Source: Opisthocomus hoazin (Eukaryota > Chordata > Aves > Opisthocomiformes > Opisthocomidae). From it: a stretch of DNA of 64,000 nt. Shown piece by piece: positions 47,481 to 60,700 of this stretch (the stretch's first letter is position 1; every line of letters starts with the position of its first letter). A program made the translations under genes and the position numbers. The DNA lies in NCBI RefSeq assembly GCF_030867145.1, contig NC_134414.1, forward strand, positions 77,428,504-77,492,503. The letters run 5' to 3'. Under the pieces are notes generated by a model that saw only the letters and a program-made list of their open reading frames with translations, ran no database searches and had not been told where the DNA came from.

Positions 47481-50400
47481 AGTGGAAAAGCCCCCGTTTA
47501 GCGAACCTGCTGCGCCTTTTCCTCCTTCTGGTCTTCTAGTCACGGACCGTTCCCCCCAAGAGAGCAAGCTTTGAAATGGGGCGGTGCGGTGGGGTGAGGT
47601 CCTCCCCGAAGCCTGTCGCTCCCGGGGCTTTCATCCCGCACCACCTAACCCCCCAGCAGCTACGAGGAGAGCCTTTGCAGGGGCCCTGGAGCGCCTCGGG
47701 TTTTTATGATTTGCGGCTGGAAATAAGCTTGTGTGTATTTTGAGGGTGTCAGGACACATAGGGAAACTTCTTGGTGTGCTTCGACGCGGTTCGGTGAGGG
47801 TGCTGCTCGGCACCTGCGAGGTGGCGGGTGCCGTCGCTACGCGTGGCCTTCAGCGTCTGGCAGGGTCATTCCCCGAAGGCTGCGCTGGGAAAAGTCCGGG
47901 TCGGAACGGCGCTGGATAATTTCGTAGCCTTCACCGATGTAGCTGTACCCTGTCACAGCCTCTGCTCAAACTGGGTTACCGCTCAGTTAAATTTGTTTAG
48001 TTTGCGTTGTCAATTACTGAACAAACCTGGAATGACCACCTGGGGGTTAAATAATTTACGTGGGTTGCTGCTGGCTTAACTGTATGCGTTTTTAAAAGCT
48101 GGAAACGCTTCTGGTTCATGCGTGGCCTTGATGTATGCAGTCTGATGTAGTGAAATGCTTGAATAATCATCTAAGTACTGCTGAGCTGTAGCTGGGCTGC
48201 TGGTGCCTGTGCTAAGAGGAGCGGGTACAACACCAAAAGAGAAGGATAAAAGCAGAAGCAGCCAATGCAAACCCATAATAATTATAATAATTATTAATTT
48301 GACACAATTTTGTATGTCCTCACTCCTAATGGAATCACGTTGCTACTGTTTTTTGGGGTTTTTTTTTTGTTTTTTTTTTTTTTCTGAATTCTTTCAGGCT
48401 CTACTTTTTCTGTGGATTCAGATAGCACAGTGAAGAAGCCCTGATCGCAGCATCTTGATTTTATCACAGCAAATGTAAAAATGATGCCCACATTTTCTGG
48501 CAAGGCAGTCAGTTCACTTTCCTTGCGTTATCGGAAGATATTTTTGTTCTCCTGTCTGCCCTCTCTTGTTTGCATGTTGGACTAGCTGTCTGTTGCCCCC
48601 ATTGGGATAATCTGTCTAGCTTGCAGCCTGGTCTTTCATGCACACCTGAGCCGCTCCAGAGAGATCTGACTGCTGCTAAAATAATGGTAAAGGTAGATTA
48701 CATTTTAGGCATACTTGATTCAGAGCCACTTTAGGCATGTTAAACAGTGTCATTGACCTTATCGATATCCTAGTCACTTATTCTGGTAGTATGGGAATCA
48801 TCTGAACTTCCTAAATTCATGTGGACAGGTCTTATGAAACCTTAGGTTTTTGAGATCTTTGCCTCTCCTTGCTCTTAAAGTTCCCCCAGACTTTCATCTT
48901 CTCGCCTAACTACTGTTGCCTACCCTTCTGGCTTTTATTATGTCCATCTCCTATTCAAAGTGTTGGTGCTGATGATATTTCCTGGCATGCCATGCTCTCT
49001 GTGTTAGCTTTCTGTAGGTCTCTCTGTTGTCTTTATCTTTCTTTGTGTTGAATTCAGGTTTCTCAGATCATAAGGCCTTTCATGGTTCTTTCTATTCCTG
49101 CTCATTATTTTGTTTCTTACTGAATTTTACCATCCACTTTGTCTGCTTTCCATGTACTTGCATTTGTTCTCGTCCTCATAGGTCCTAGGTGATTTCTGAG
49201 TTAATATTTAAAGCCACAAATCTGTGTGCAAAGCTCCTCAAAACAAAGCACGTTACTAGCATTAAATGTAGGTAATCATAGTCCGAATGTAAGCACCTTC
49301 TGTAACCTGGAAGTTGTGACCAAGATTTGAATGCAAGAGCGTGTAGTTCTGCAACTTTGTTACTCTCTTCCATCCATTTGTTAACTGTGCCTGATGGTTA
49401 TGTCTTGTTTTGCAAGCTCTTCAGTAAATGTAGTGTATGCTGCGATACTTGGGAAGAGTCGTTCAGATTTGACTGGAATCTCTTGGTACCGTAATAACAA
49501 GAAGTATTTTTTCCCCTGTTCTAAATGCACCCAGGCAAGAGTGTGACAGAGATTGCTTCCAAGGAAAATTCAAAGCAAGTTATTTATTGCTGGGTAGCAT
49601 ACTTGGATGTAGTTTGTAGTGGCGGAAAACTGGCAATGCTTTAAAAGAATGTTGAATATTAAAGTTTGAGCCACTGTAAAGGATGATTTAGCACTTTAAA
49701 AATGAATCTACCACCCCATCTTTTTAAGCTGGTCAATTTATTTCCCTGTTCTCTTTGTCCTGCTCAGTTAGGACAGTGTGGTTAGATACTCTGAGGATTT
49801 TCTAATTCCAGTATGTGGAGTCTTCCTCTGGGATAAAACTGAACTGTAGGTAATTTTTGCATATTGTCCTTGTGCCTGTGTGGTGGAGATAGAGGAGTGA
49901 TATGGTCGTGGCTTTTTGTGGGGCTTTCAGGTTGTTGCCAGCTGGTATAGTTTGAGCAGTCTCTGCATGCATGATGGTAGTCTGTCCTTTAGCTGCAGCC
50001 AAACTAGGGGAAAAATGGTTGTGGATGGATCAAATACTCTTGCACTGAGTAGAGGAAGAGAGATGTAGGCTTGTAAATGCTGTTTAAAGCTCTGGTCTTT
50101 CGATTTGCTGGAGGCAATTCTGCTGCTGCAGTTACCCCAGTCCTTACTGATTTCAGAGTGGTTTTGTCGAAGTGAGTGCTTCGGAGCAGGGTCTTGAGCT
50201 GCTGGCTTCCTGAAAACAGCTCTTGTATCAGTTTGTCACCTGCCAGAGTGACGGGTGATCTTGCCTTGAGTTTATGATAAAATTGTAAGGTTAGTGCTGT
50301 GTATGTTTCTCCTTTAATGACCAAATTCATGTGAAATACAGCTCCTGAAGATATGAGCAGCCTTAACAGAAAAAGGACAAATTAATTTTAACAAGTTTTA

Positions 50401-50552
50401 TTCCCTGAGCTGAGACTGAGGCAGTGTGAGGGGGATGCACGTAAGCCACAGTAATGAGGGTATAGTAGTATTTCTTTACTGTCTTTTGGTACATGGAGGA
50501 CTCTAGTAAATATTTTTGGCATAATTGTTATAATTTTGTTTCTTTTAAACAG
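46576..50552 (+). other. MGAT4A intron 1
   Basis: It starts inside the CpG island and ends at TTTCTTTTAAACAG. A T-rich run ending TTCTTTCAG at 48397 would be a strong acceptor for an optional 5' UTR exon, but I see no convincing donor. Otherwise it is unique sequence. Confidence 0.6.
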
Positions 50553-50773
50553 GACTAGAAGAATAAAGAGAAGTTTAATTTGTGAAAACTGTAAGAAAGC
50601 TTGCAACACTTTGGAATGGATTGATTTATGATACCTCTGAGATGTGAGAGCTACCTTGCGTGTCGCTGTTGGCCAGCTGCTGCTGGTGGACTTCAGCTGA
50701 CTTCATTGCAGCAAACCCAACAGATAGGTCCTCATCGCTAATAGAACATAAACAAGTGTCATGCTGAAATGAG
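50553..50773 (+). other. MGAT4A: MGAT4A exon 2, 5' UTR part with three upstream ORFs
   Basis: The acceptor is TTTCTTTTAAACAG at 50552. Upstream ATGs open three short frames: 50616-50624 (2 codons plus stop), 50628-50741 (37 codons plus stop) and 50761-50772 (3 codons plus stop). The last ends one base before the MGAT4A ATG. This arrangement can lower translation or make it depend on reinitiation or leaky scanning; the effect is inferred. Confidence 0.7.
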
Positions 50774-50867
50774 ATGAGGCTCCGAAATGGAACTGTGGCC
50801 ACCGTGTTAGTTTTCATCACTACTTTCCTCAGTTTGTCCTGGTATACTGCTTGGCAAAATGGGAAAG
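50774..50867 (+). CDS. MGAT4A: MGAT4A first coding exon: cytosolic tail and membrane anchor of GnT-IVa
   Basis: The ATG at 50774 opens [20 protein letters not shown] and continues [11 protein letters not shown] before the donor G|GTAAGT, leaving phase 1. From memory this matches the N-terminus of mammalian MGAT4A almost residue for residue. The enzyme (EC 2.4.1.145) adds beta-1,4-linked GlcNAc to the alpha-1,3-mannose arm of N-glycans in the Golgi. The segment is the short basic cytosolic tail (residues 1-5) and the type II signal anchor (about 7-27). The start context is fair (G at -3). The stem and catalytic exons are not in the window, so only about 6% of the protein is present. Confidence 0.95.
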
Positions 50868-53800
50868 GTAAGTAAAAGGCTCCAGAACCAAACTGACCTT
50901 CATGTGGCTGTATGGCAGAGGAATGAACAGTACAGGCATGTGCACTGCTGCTATATGGTAGCAATCAGTATGTTGCATGTTGACTAGCTCTGGTCCAGAA
51001 GGTACTGCCTTGGTGAGGAATAAACACCTGCTAGTAGATTCAGGAAAATTAACGTGGAGTGATCTTGATTTAAAAAGAAAAAAAAATGTACCTGAAGAAA
51101 AAGAAATGCTGCGGTTGGAGGAAGGGGTTGGTCCAGGCTGAATAGTTGTGTTTTGGTTGGTTTTCCTGGTTGATAGTTGTTGGAAAAACATATGGTCTCT
51201 GGTTGGTTTTTTTTCTGTTGTGTTTTTGTTCTTTTTCGATTTTCTTTTTTCCCCATGCAACATACGGCCAATGAACCCGGCTGGAGAATGTTATTTTTGT
51301 TGCTGCTTTCTGTCTTCCCTGATGATTCAGTGATGGCAGTGGCAAACTGCCAATCAACATTGTTGAAAGACTTGCTGTCTTTGAATGAAATGTAAAATAT
51401 TTATTGTCAGAGTATAATATAAGAAATAAAGTAATATGAATAAATGGACCAGGTAGTGGGAAACGCATCTATTATAACATGAGCAATCTCATGAAATAAT
51501 CAAGTAACTATTGTGTGTAATAGACTTTTACCTTTTTATGTATCTTTGTTGGACTTATAGCACTCCATGTGAACCTTGGAAAATTCAGTTTTTCTGAGGG
51601 TCAGGATGGTTTACTGTAAGTAAGATGTTTCAGTTTTGTCCTCCAGTAAAGCAAATAAACTTGTTCAGCAATGGTTTCTAGAAGAAGTAAGGATGTTTTG
51701 GTCGGGGTTTTTTTTCCCTTTATAAATGATCTCTTGAAAAATGGTAGACTCTGTCCTTCAAAGATCAAGTAATTTTAAAACACGTTCTGTCTTAAGTGAC
51801 ACTGCTACATGGTTTCTTCTGACTGTTCTGCTGAGAATATTATCTTCGGTTGTGCCTCAGGTCCAGTAAGAGAAAGCTGTGGTTTTCCAGGAACGCTGTC
51901 TGGTGTAGCACAGCCAACTTGTAACCCTTATTTAAGTACAAAAGAAGCAGATGACTTCTGTGGCATATTGAATTTTTTTTTTTCCCCAGTGTGCACTTGT
52001 AGGAGAAGCAGGTGCTTTGTGGTGTGGTCTCTGCTGTAGCAGTTGGTTGGTAGGCTAGCCTTCTGAATGTAAGCAGCAGGAAAAATGTCAGGTTCTCAAG
52101 GTTGTCGTAATACATAGATCTTTTAATTGGACAACAAAGTGTAGATGTCCCAAAGACTGACAAGAAAAAGATATTTAAACAGCACTGGAAGTAGTATTTT
52201 CTTCATTTTGGCTAATACCACGTTCTCTAGTTAGATTTTAAGTTACTGATTAATTAATTAATTTCTTGCTGAAGAACCTCACAAGAATTTTGCTTTCAGT
52301 TCAGTAAAGATATATATCTATGAAATTCTTTCTCATGCTTTTTTCTTCTGTCTTACTTGACCAATGATTTACAAGTTTTGTTCTCTTTTGTCAAAGCGTA
52401 ACACGAAGAAAAACCTCCTTTAAAAGAGATTAACAAAAATCTGCTATTTGGAGAGTACTCATATATATGACACTAGTGATAATTTAAGCTTTTGTTGGTT
52501 AGACTACTCTATTTTTTTTATACTTTTTTCTTTTCCCATCTGAATGCTTAAAATCAATACTTTTTTAATGTTGGTATAAAAGTTCTGCATTTATCTTCTT
52601 CCAGATCTTGCTGTTGAGCGTTAAGATGGTAATTTGTTAAATGGAGATCAGTGTAACAAGACATCAGTAATGTGTTCATTAATCATAAATCACAGTTCTA
52701 AAACTCGAATCTACATAATTTACTCTTAAGGTGTTACTTCAAGAGAAATTTATACATGGAATACTGTTTTTTAAATTTTATTTTACTTTTTAACTTTTAC
52801 ATGTGGCGTTTTAATAATTTGCACAGATTGTCTAAAGCCAAAACAGGTTTGAGTTCATTTAGTACCACATTTTCAGTCAGAGACATTGCTGCACCAATGG
52901 AAGAGGTTCAGAAACTGATGATACAATTTTATTAAGAATTTTTTTGCTACCTTGATATAATTTTATGCATATTTAGTGAGCCTTGTGGGGTGGTATCTTA
53001 ATTCAGTGATAACATTTTCATTACAAATTATTAAATGGCTCAATTAGAAGCAAATATAGTGCTTGCTGTTCCCATTTGCTGAAAGGCTATGGGGTGTCAC
53101 ATACGCTGATCATCATCTTTTGTTATTCAGAACACTTATATGGCATGCACTAGATTCCTGTAGTTATCTGTCAGTCTTTGGACAGCGAAGTAAATCTGCA
53201 CTGGGAAAGAAAATACTGTTTACATCTTTAAAAAGAAAAAGCAAAACCCCAAAACACCCTTTTGTAGTGATAACTAAAACAAATCTTGCTTTTTAGAAAC
53301 AAGGCACTATGCTTCTGCTGTTAACAACCCGAATCTGGTCTTCAAGTGATTAATTTTAATTGAAGAGCTAAGGTCTTGGATAATTGTCACTTAAAATGCA
53401 GAACCTTTAGTAGAATAGCAGTAAGACTGTCATGATGTGATATTTTTGTAGATCATGTCTTCCTCTAGTACATATACCTAGTTCCAGTCTATGAAGGATA
53501 GGAGTTAGACATTTCAAAGTGATACAGACTTTGGTACTAGTTTGACGTAAGAAAATTTGTCTCTGCAGAGCAGTGCTTTCCAAACTTTAAGGATATGCTG
53601 AGAAGTTGTCAGGAGTTGAAGGAAATAGTCTATCTGAAGTGCCATCACTGGAAACAGCATGGCTCTGGCTTACCCAGTGGTCCGATTACATAAATAACCT
53701 TTCACGGGGCAGATACTGCTGTTTGGGTGAAATAGCCAATTACATGGTTTTGCTTTTAAAGTTAACTGTGCTTGAGGAATGTTGACTGAAAAACCTCTTT

Positions 53801-54450
53801 TCGTTGGAGGAGTCTTCAAAATTAGGCCAAGATGTTTGTCACTTTCTGGACCCCATGCAATGTCTAGAAGTGCTGGAGTAGTAAGGAAGCAGTACAAGCC
53901 CTGAGTACACCTGGGAAAGACCTTTCCTGTGGGATTCATGAACAAGAGATGCAAGACTGCTTTCTAGGAGTTAAAAATGTGCTGTGGTTAGCACAAATGA
54001 AGTAGATGTTGGAAATCAAATCTTACCAAAATGCTGATGACTTTTGTGCACAGAAGAAGCACTTTTAAGGATCTGCCATCACTTTACATTCGCAGTCAGT
54101 CAGTTCAGTGTAAGATGTTCTTGAATTCCTCCTAAGACTGAGCTCTTACGCAAGTAATAACTTTATGCTTAACACCATCTTTTTTGACTGAATCATGCTT
54201 TCTGGTAGTACTGATTTGCTCAGGGTCACAGGTCTTCACCACCTCATTTGTGAGCTACAGAAACGCAGTGTTTTTTTATCCTAAAGGCACTGCTCTTAAG
54301 AATGTCTAACCAGCACAAAATCATACTGCATACCTATTACACTGGTCACACAAATTACATCAAAGCTGTTGTGCGCTATATAGAGAGTGTAGTCGTGATG
54401 CTTTGATCTTTACTGTGACTAGTGGTCTTGAGTACATAATGTTCCAGGAA

Positions 54451-54473
54451 GAGCATTATGCTCCATAATGCTC
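54451..54473. repeat. Perfect 10-bp inverted repeat with 3-nt loop
   Basis: GAGCATTATG, CTC, CATAATGCTC: both arms match fully. A second inverted pair, CTTGAG (54427-54432) and CTCAAG (54471-54476), overlaps it and allows an alternative wider fold. No flanking features suggest a microRNA-length precursor. Confidence 0.8.
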
Positions 54474-57400
54474 AAGAACCTCTTCTTCGTCAGTGAACTT
54501 CCTGATGCCTGTCGCCAGCATGGAGATTGGTAAGGAATGTAAATAACTTCACTGAATTAGGGCATGTGTGGTAGGATGAAATTCCTCAGCAAAGAATTCA
54601 TCAACCTCATCACTTTCCTTCCTATGTTAAAGTCCTACTCTGATGCCTTCTGCCTTTGATTTAAAAAAAAAAAAAAAGAAAGCATTTTTTTGGTTTAAAG
54701 TATGCATGCTTTGTTCTTGGTGAAAGATAGTAGTTAGCAGTGTCTTGGGTCACTTTGAGAAGGCATTTGGCTGCTGGAAGTGGTGAGGACATGTATGGAA
54801 TATGTGTCATGAAAATCTGCCGCAACTTAACCCTTCACGATTGTCTAGACCATGTAGTTTTTAGAGCAATCTGCAACTAGCAGCGTAGGTCATATTTTTC
54901 CCATGTAAAACCTATTATTATTTAATGATGAAGAATTAGTTGAAAAAGCTTCTCTTTTTCAGTTCATCCAAGGGTGGTGTTGTAACTGTAGGATCTCTTC
55001 ACTGCAGGAGGATGGCTTATTTTGGTACACTGATTTAAATTAACATGGGATGACCTCCAAGAGGACTTTTACTTTGGAGATATTTAACTAGCTTCGTCGT
55101 TTGCTGAATATTCATGTAGTAATGATGGCTGGAGCTACTGTTTTGTTTAAAGGATTGATGTTTTCTCTCATTCGGAGAGAAAATGGCCTGGGCTGTGTAG
55201 TAAAACTGTTGTCGTCTTTCTCCTCTAGCTATTTTCATAAAATTAGAATTACTGCAGTTTCTCAGCCACAATAATCATAAGTGCTGAAAAATGCCTAAGC
55301 TTAACAACAAGCGTAAGAAAAATCTAATTGAGATTAAAACAAAAGGCGTCAGCCAATGGTGGAAAATTTTGGAGTGAGAACCAGGAATATTAATTCCCAG
55401 AGAGAAGAGTCCCACAGAACCATGGAGGAAAAAGGGCAAGGAGGATGGAATATATATCTTTTTTTATCTTGGCAATGGTTATCCAAATATTCTCTTCAAA
55501 TATAGATCAGAAATTTGAGAGATGCATGTTAGTATTTTGCAACCATAACCCACCTTAGTTTATTCTGTGATCTTAAGAGAAGCTCTTATTCAAGTAAATG
55601 CTGATTACAGTCTTCTGGCTGCACATTCCTATTTTCAGTCATGTGCTGATTTCCTGCTGATGTGACTTAAGATCGACCAACCAAAAAAGTCAAATGGACT
55701 ACCAACTGGGAAAAGTGAGAGGTCCTTTTTTCTTTTCTGGTAAATAGAAGGGAAGCATTGGTTTCCTTTGGAAATTCTGTTGCAGATCTTCCAGGAATTG
55801 AAATTAAAAGAAACAGAGTTTCCTTTTTAACACCAGCTCATGAACATTACTCTGGTCTTTATCTAAAATACACTTCAAGCTTGGTTTCCGAAACAGACAA
55901 ATTGGCATACAGCTTATTGATATTAAAATAGGAGTTGAACTTCCCTAAGGCCAATCTGGAATGTAGGATTGGAATGAGATTCCTGTGCAGGTAGTGAACG
56001 TGCTGTCCCAGGTAAATTAAGCAGAAGTATTACATATCCCAGCTGTTCAGGTGGGCAGTGTTTAGGTCTGCACTATCTTTGTGTCCATCTCGTGCATATT
56101 GCAGCAGAGCTTCTCTGACACCAGTGATTTTGGTGAGCTGCAGTGGAAAGCATTGCAACCAAAGAAGCTTTTGCAGCACTGCCTTGTCCCCTTGCCTTTT
56201 TTTATAACCTGCTAGCTAGGTTAGCTCGACAGTTTATGGGATTCTAAAACTTGGTTGCTACTAGAGCGTTTAACCTTACCAGACTCAGCCAGCGCCCTGA
56301 GATATTGCTCTTGATTGTGGCCCAGCCCTCAGAGTTGGGGAAAGGCAATACTTTTGCTCAGTGTGGCTTCTCTTAATACTTCTTCAGCCTGAGTCTTACA
56401 TGCTTACATGACTCCTCCAAAATGCTGGTTGCTGCTCCCATGCAGAGACTATCATACAAGTAGTTTAGACAACCCAGGCAAGAAACTTGCACCCGACACA
56501 GCTGCTTATACCTTAACAGCTCTACTGTAAGAGGCGTATATACTAAGAAACCTTTGGAAGGGATTGGAAGTCAGCATGTATTTATCTTCTTGCTAATAAC
56601 TGTCTTTCTAGACTAGTTACAATAGATACGTGGTCATGATTTTAACAGTGAGCAAGAGGGGCTTTGCAGTGATCTGTCCTAGTTTTGGTGGTGGTTCATA
56701 TTTTCCTTGGTGAATTTGGATGATATGAGAGAGAGATTTCGTATTAGATTTCAAACAGCATCATGCTGGGAGGAGCACCGAAGGTAAGCAGAGAGACTGA
56801 AGTTTAAAATAACTTATGCAAATTGGAGACCTAGTCAGGAAGGGGAGTGAGTGGAGGCTTGAAGGTAGGTGAAAGTGCCCCAGACAAAACATGGGGTGCA
56901 GTAAAGCAGAAAAAAATCAAAGGTATACATAAAGAACGGGAAAGAAATTAGGTGTTAGGATTCTAGTTAGGAATGGCGGTCCACTGTAAATTGCATGCTA
57001 AGCATGTCATCACGTTATTGCAGAAAAAAAATAAATTGAACAGAAAAGGGGTGTTAAGTAAAGAAGTATGAAGTCTACTACTCCAGCAAGACACAGGAAG
57101 GCTTCTTTCTGCTCTGCTTGACACTGTGTCCACTTCTGGCTGGTGCACTGCAAATTAAAAAGATTCATAGGTGGGGTTCAAAGGAGCATTGTTTAAAGTT
57201 TAAAAGGAAAGTTGTGAGTTTAACGGAAAGGTGTGAGAAGTGAGACAGGAAAATAATTTTCAGATATTTTAAAAGTTCTTCGAGAGGGGGAAAAAAAAGA
57301 GGACATAATCTGTTGTTTGTCGCTATAGTGAGGAACAGGATACAAGGGACTGAAATTGAAAGGGAGGGCAAGGTTAGGTAGTGGAAAAAGGTTTTGTAAT

Positions 57401-57639
57401 GGCAAGTACAGTTACATACTGGAGTATATCGTTGGAAAGAGCAGAGAATTTCCATGAACATGTTAAGCCAGCGATGGCAAGTCAAAGACACCAATACCAT
57501 GCTTGGTACCAATAGAGTTTTGGGCTAGCACAAAAAGAGTGAGTTACACTTTTTTTAAAGTCAATATGACACCACCAAAGTAAGCCTCAGGTAGGGAAGG
57601 CCTACAGCTGGCAGGAATGATCTAGCTTTGAACTAGCTA

Positions 57640-57725
57640 TCTTGCTGAAATGAATTTTGAGGGGAGCATTGCACTGGATGACCCTTAGAAGTCCCTTCTA
57701 ACCTCAGTTATACTAGGTATTCTTC
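57640..57725 (+). mobile_element. Short old CR1 3' end, sense strand
   Basis: The tail 'gcactggatgacccttagaa' followed by 'gtcccttctaacctcagtta' fits the CR1 3' end (GATGA...GTCCCTTCCAACC). Only about 85 bases are recognisable. Confidence 0.65.
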
Positions 57726-60700
57726 CCTTTTGCCAAGTTTATCTCTTCTTGTGGCAGGAGTGACATGCCAGTGCGTTTTGTTACAGACAACATTGATATT
57801 TGCATGAGATATGCGAGAGTTACCCTTTATTATTGTAAACATTTGATCCCTTAAAATACATAACATGTTTGCTTGTATTTTAGCGGATTCACTTAACCTT
57901 TTATTGTTAATGTCTACAGCCCTTTCTGTGGCTAGAAACCATGAAAATATTGTGTTAGAAAAATCTCAAGAAGTGACTTGTTTTTCTTTTCAAGTGTGAT
58001 TATTTTTCTCCCCTTTTTTTTCCCCTCACTCCAGTGGTTTAGAGTAGTATCTTATTCAGTATCTTATTCCTGCATTGTAATCATGACTTTATTTGCTGCC
58101 TGGATAACAAAAAAGCTTTTTCATTTATTGATACAGTCTTTAGGATTAGAATCCTATAAGTTGTTGCTTCTTAGGATGAGATGCTGGTAACTGTAATTTA
58201 GTTGCATTTATAATGCACTATGTTTTGTTTTCCTGAACATAGCAGAAAGTGAATAGAAAGTGATTTCCTTGCTCACAGTGCAAGGCTTTATTCCAGCTAG
58301 TCCCTGCCTAAAAAGCAATTACTCTAGACAGTCTTCTAGAGCTGTGCTTCCAGCTGCTTTTCTGGCTGTCTTCTTGGCTTTCACGCAGCTTTCTGCCTAT
58401 TCCTGCAAATGCTTCCCACGGACGTGCCACCCATCTATCTAACAGTAAACAACGGAAACCCTATTTTTGCTTGCAGCAGTATATAATTTTACTATCTTAT
58501 GCTCAAAAGTAATCTTAAAATTTCCTATGCTTATCAAGCATGAATGTTGCTATTGTAGGCCACAGATACGTCGTGGTGTTACATATCAATGCCATGAACA
58601 TGTACGTTTCTTCAGACAGTTCAGAGATGGGCTGAACTAAATCTTTTTTCCACTACAAATTACTATAAAGTGGTTGTGCGAATAAACAGCCCTCATACTT
58701 AGTTGCACAGCCCCTGGGGACAAACTGGAGAGGTACTGTTGGAGAGAGATTTGAATAAAACAAACGTGATGGGATCACATTTGACTTGCAAGGTGGTTGT
58801 TAATCTACAGCGATGTGGGAGCATGGAGAAGCTTTGATCACGAGTTGTTTGTAAAGGAGGACAAGTTAGAAAGAATATGTTCTCAGAAACAGAGCTTGTT
58901 CAACACAGTTGTCAAGGCACAGAAAAACAAGGAGCATCAGCAACCTCAACCCTGTAGCACATGTGGAAACAATAATCAAACTTCTGCGATGCTTGGTTTT
59001 TGTGCCCAAGCTAAGAAGAATTTTTAGAGTTGTTGATTGTGAGGTGGTACCACTCTTCTGACCAGTTATCTTTTGATGGATGAGTTTTCTTCTAATGTAT
59101 CAAAATGTTGAACTTTTGGCTGTGGATCTACCATTACTAATCTCATTTTAATTTAGGAAGCTGGCTTTTCTTGCTGTAGTTCCTGGCTTGTGTGTGTTTT
59201 GTTGGTTTCTGAGGTGAGGGAAAGGAATGTTTTAAAGTAAGTGTCTTGTTTTTTACATGTACAGAAACTTGCAGAGTTGTAGACATTTCTGTGATAGAAA
59301 CAGATCATGTTGAAGTTTTCAGAAGCTTTCAGGTTGGCAGAACTGAATGGTTGCTTTTTCTTTGTGTGTCATGTTTCTACTTACCTGTGTGCGTGGTTTC
59401 CTTGCCACATTGTTCTGTAGATGAGTTAATCAGCCTGAGAATATACACAGCATCTTAACTCTCGAAGTCTGAGCCCTGAATATTCAACAGTGGTAGCATA
59501 TGTTATGATGTTTCTTGGAGAAGGTTTGGGCTACATATACCTGGGTTTTCCTGGACATGACTACTTTGTCTTCATGAAAATCTTGCCTGGGCAGGAATCC
59601 TTCAGATGGAGAGCCTGTTAGCCCTGGGTGGGTGGATGCTGCTGCACAGGCATCCTGTTGCTGACCAGGTTACTGCATGACAAGAAATCCCAATTGTGTA
59701 CACAGAGGTTGTTTAAGTGTGCAAAGCAGGTGACACCTCTGGGAAGTTTTATGTAAGTGCGTATTTGTGAGAAGTAGTTGCTGAGCAATCGCACAATAGT
59801 CCACATGCTCTTGGGATGCCTGAGAGGGATCAACCACTCAGTTACAGTTGGTGTATGTGCTGTGAGTCACATTCTGGAGGATGTATGGAAGTCCATGTGT
59901 TTTAGAGTTTGTTTACGTGGAAGTGTCAGGGTTGAACATTTTCGCGTTGCACAAATGTATCTATTGATCAGGGAGGCTCTAGACAGAAATAGGGGAGACC
60001 TTTCTAAAACTCCTGTGTGTAGACACATAATGGTAGAATAACTGATTTCTCTTCTGATGTTGATGGGATACATGCATTCATAGGCAGGGATGACCTTTTT
60101 GGGTCAGGGCTCTTTTTCCGTCATTCTCCTCCACACTGCTTTACTGAGAAGGCAGTTGTATACAATAAATGTGCAATTTTGTATTATATGGAGACACTGA
60201 AAAAGACTAATGCATTGCTCTGTATATGTATTATGTTGCTTTAAACCAAACTGTATTTAACTTAGTTTGATCAAGTTTTTAACTTGGAACAAGCTGTAAC
60301 TGAATGGAAGACTTTTTGCATGTATTTTGGGGATCCAGAGATGAGTTGCATTGGTTTTTGTGATATTTTAGCTGTGTGTAGATGGCAATGATCAATGATT
60401 TGAATCGGTTGAAGTTGAGAATTTGTCCTCATGCAGGAAAAAATTTATGCTAGGACATTCATAATATGTTCTTGTATTTGATACCAATGCCTTTAAGTTG
60501 TTCTCTGGTGCAGTCATGGTGAACTAATGATTCAGATAACGAATGTAGGATGGCTGTGGTTAACTGTTTTCAAAAGTCAAAATGTCACTGCGGCTTCTTT
60601 TGCCTCAAGACATGCTGCTGTCTCCTTTTCCCTCTGTCACTCCTTCGTAATACTGTTTTATTCTGTTCTCACTTGGTTCAAATTTGGTGTTGTCAGTAAT

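Noticed and set aside
48398..48540. Possible extra exon after a strong T-rich acceptor at 48397
   Set aside because: No consensus donor was seen within a normal exon length, and the T run alone can mimic an acceptor.
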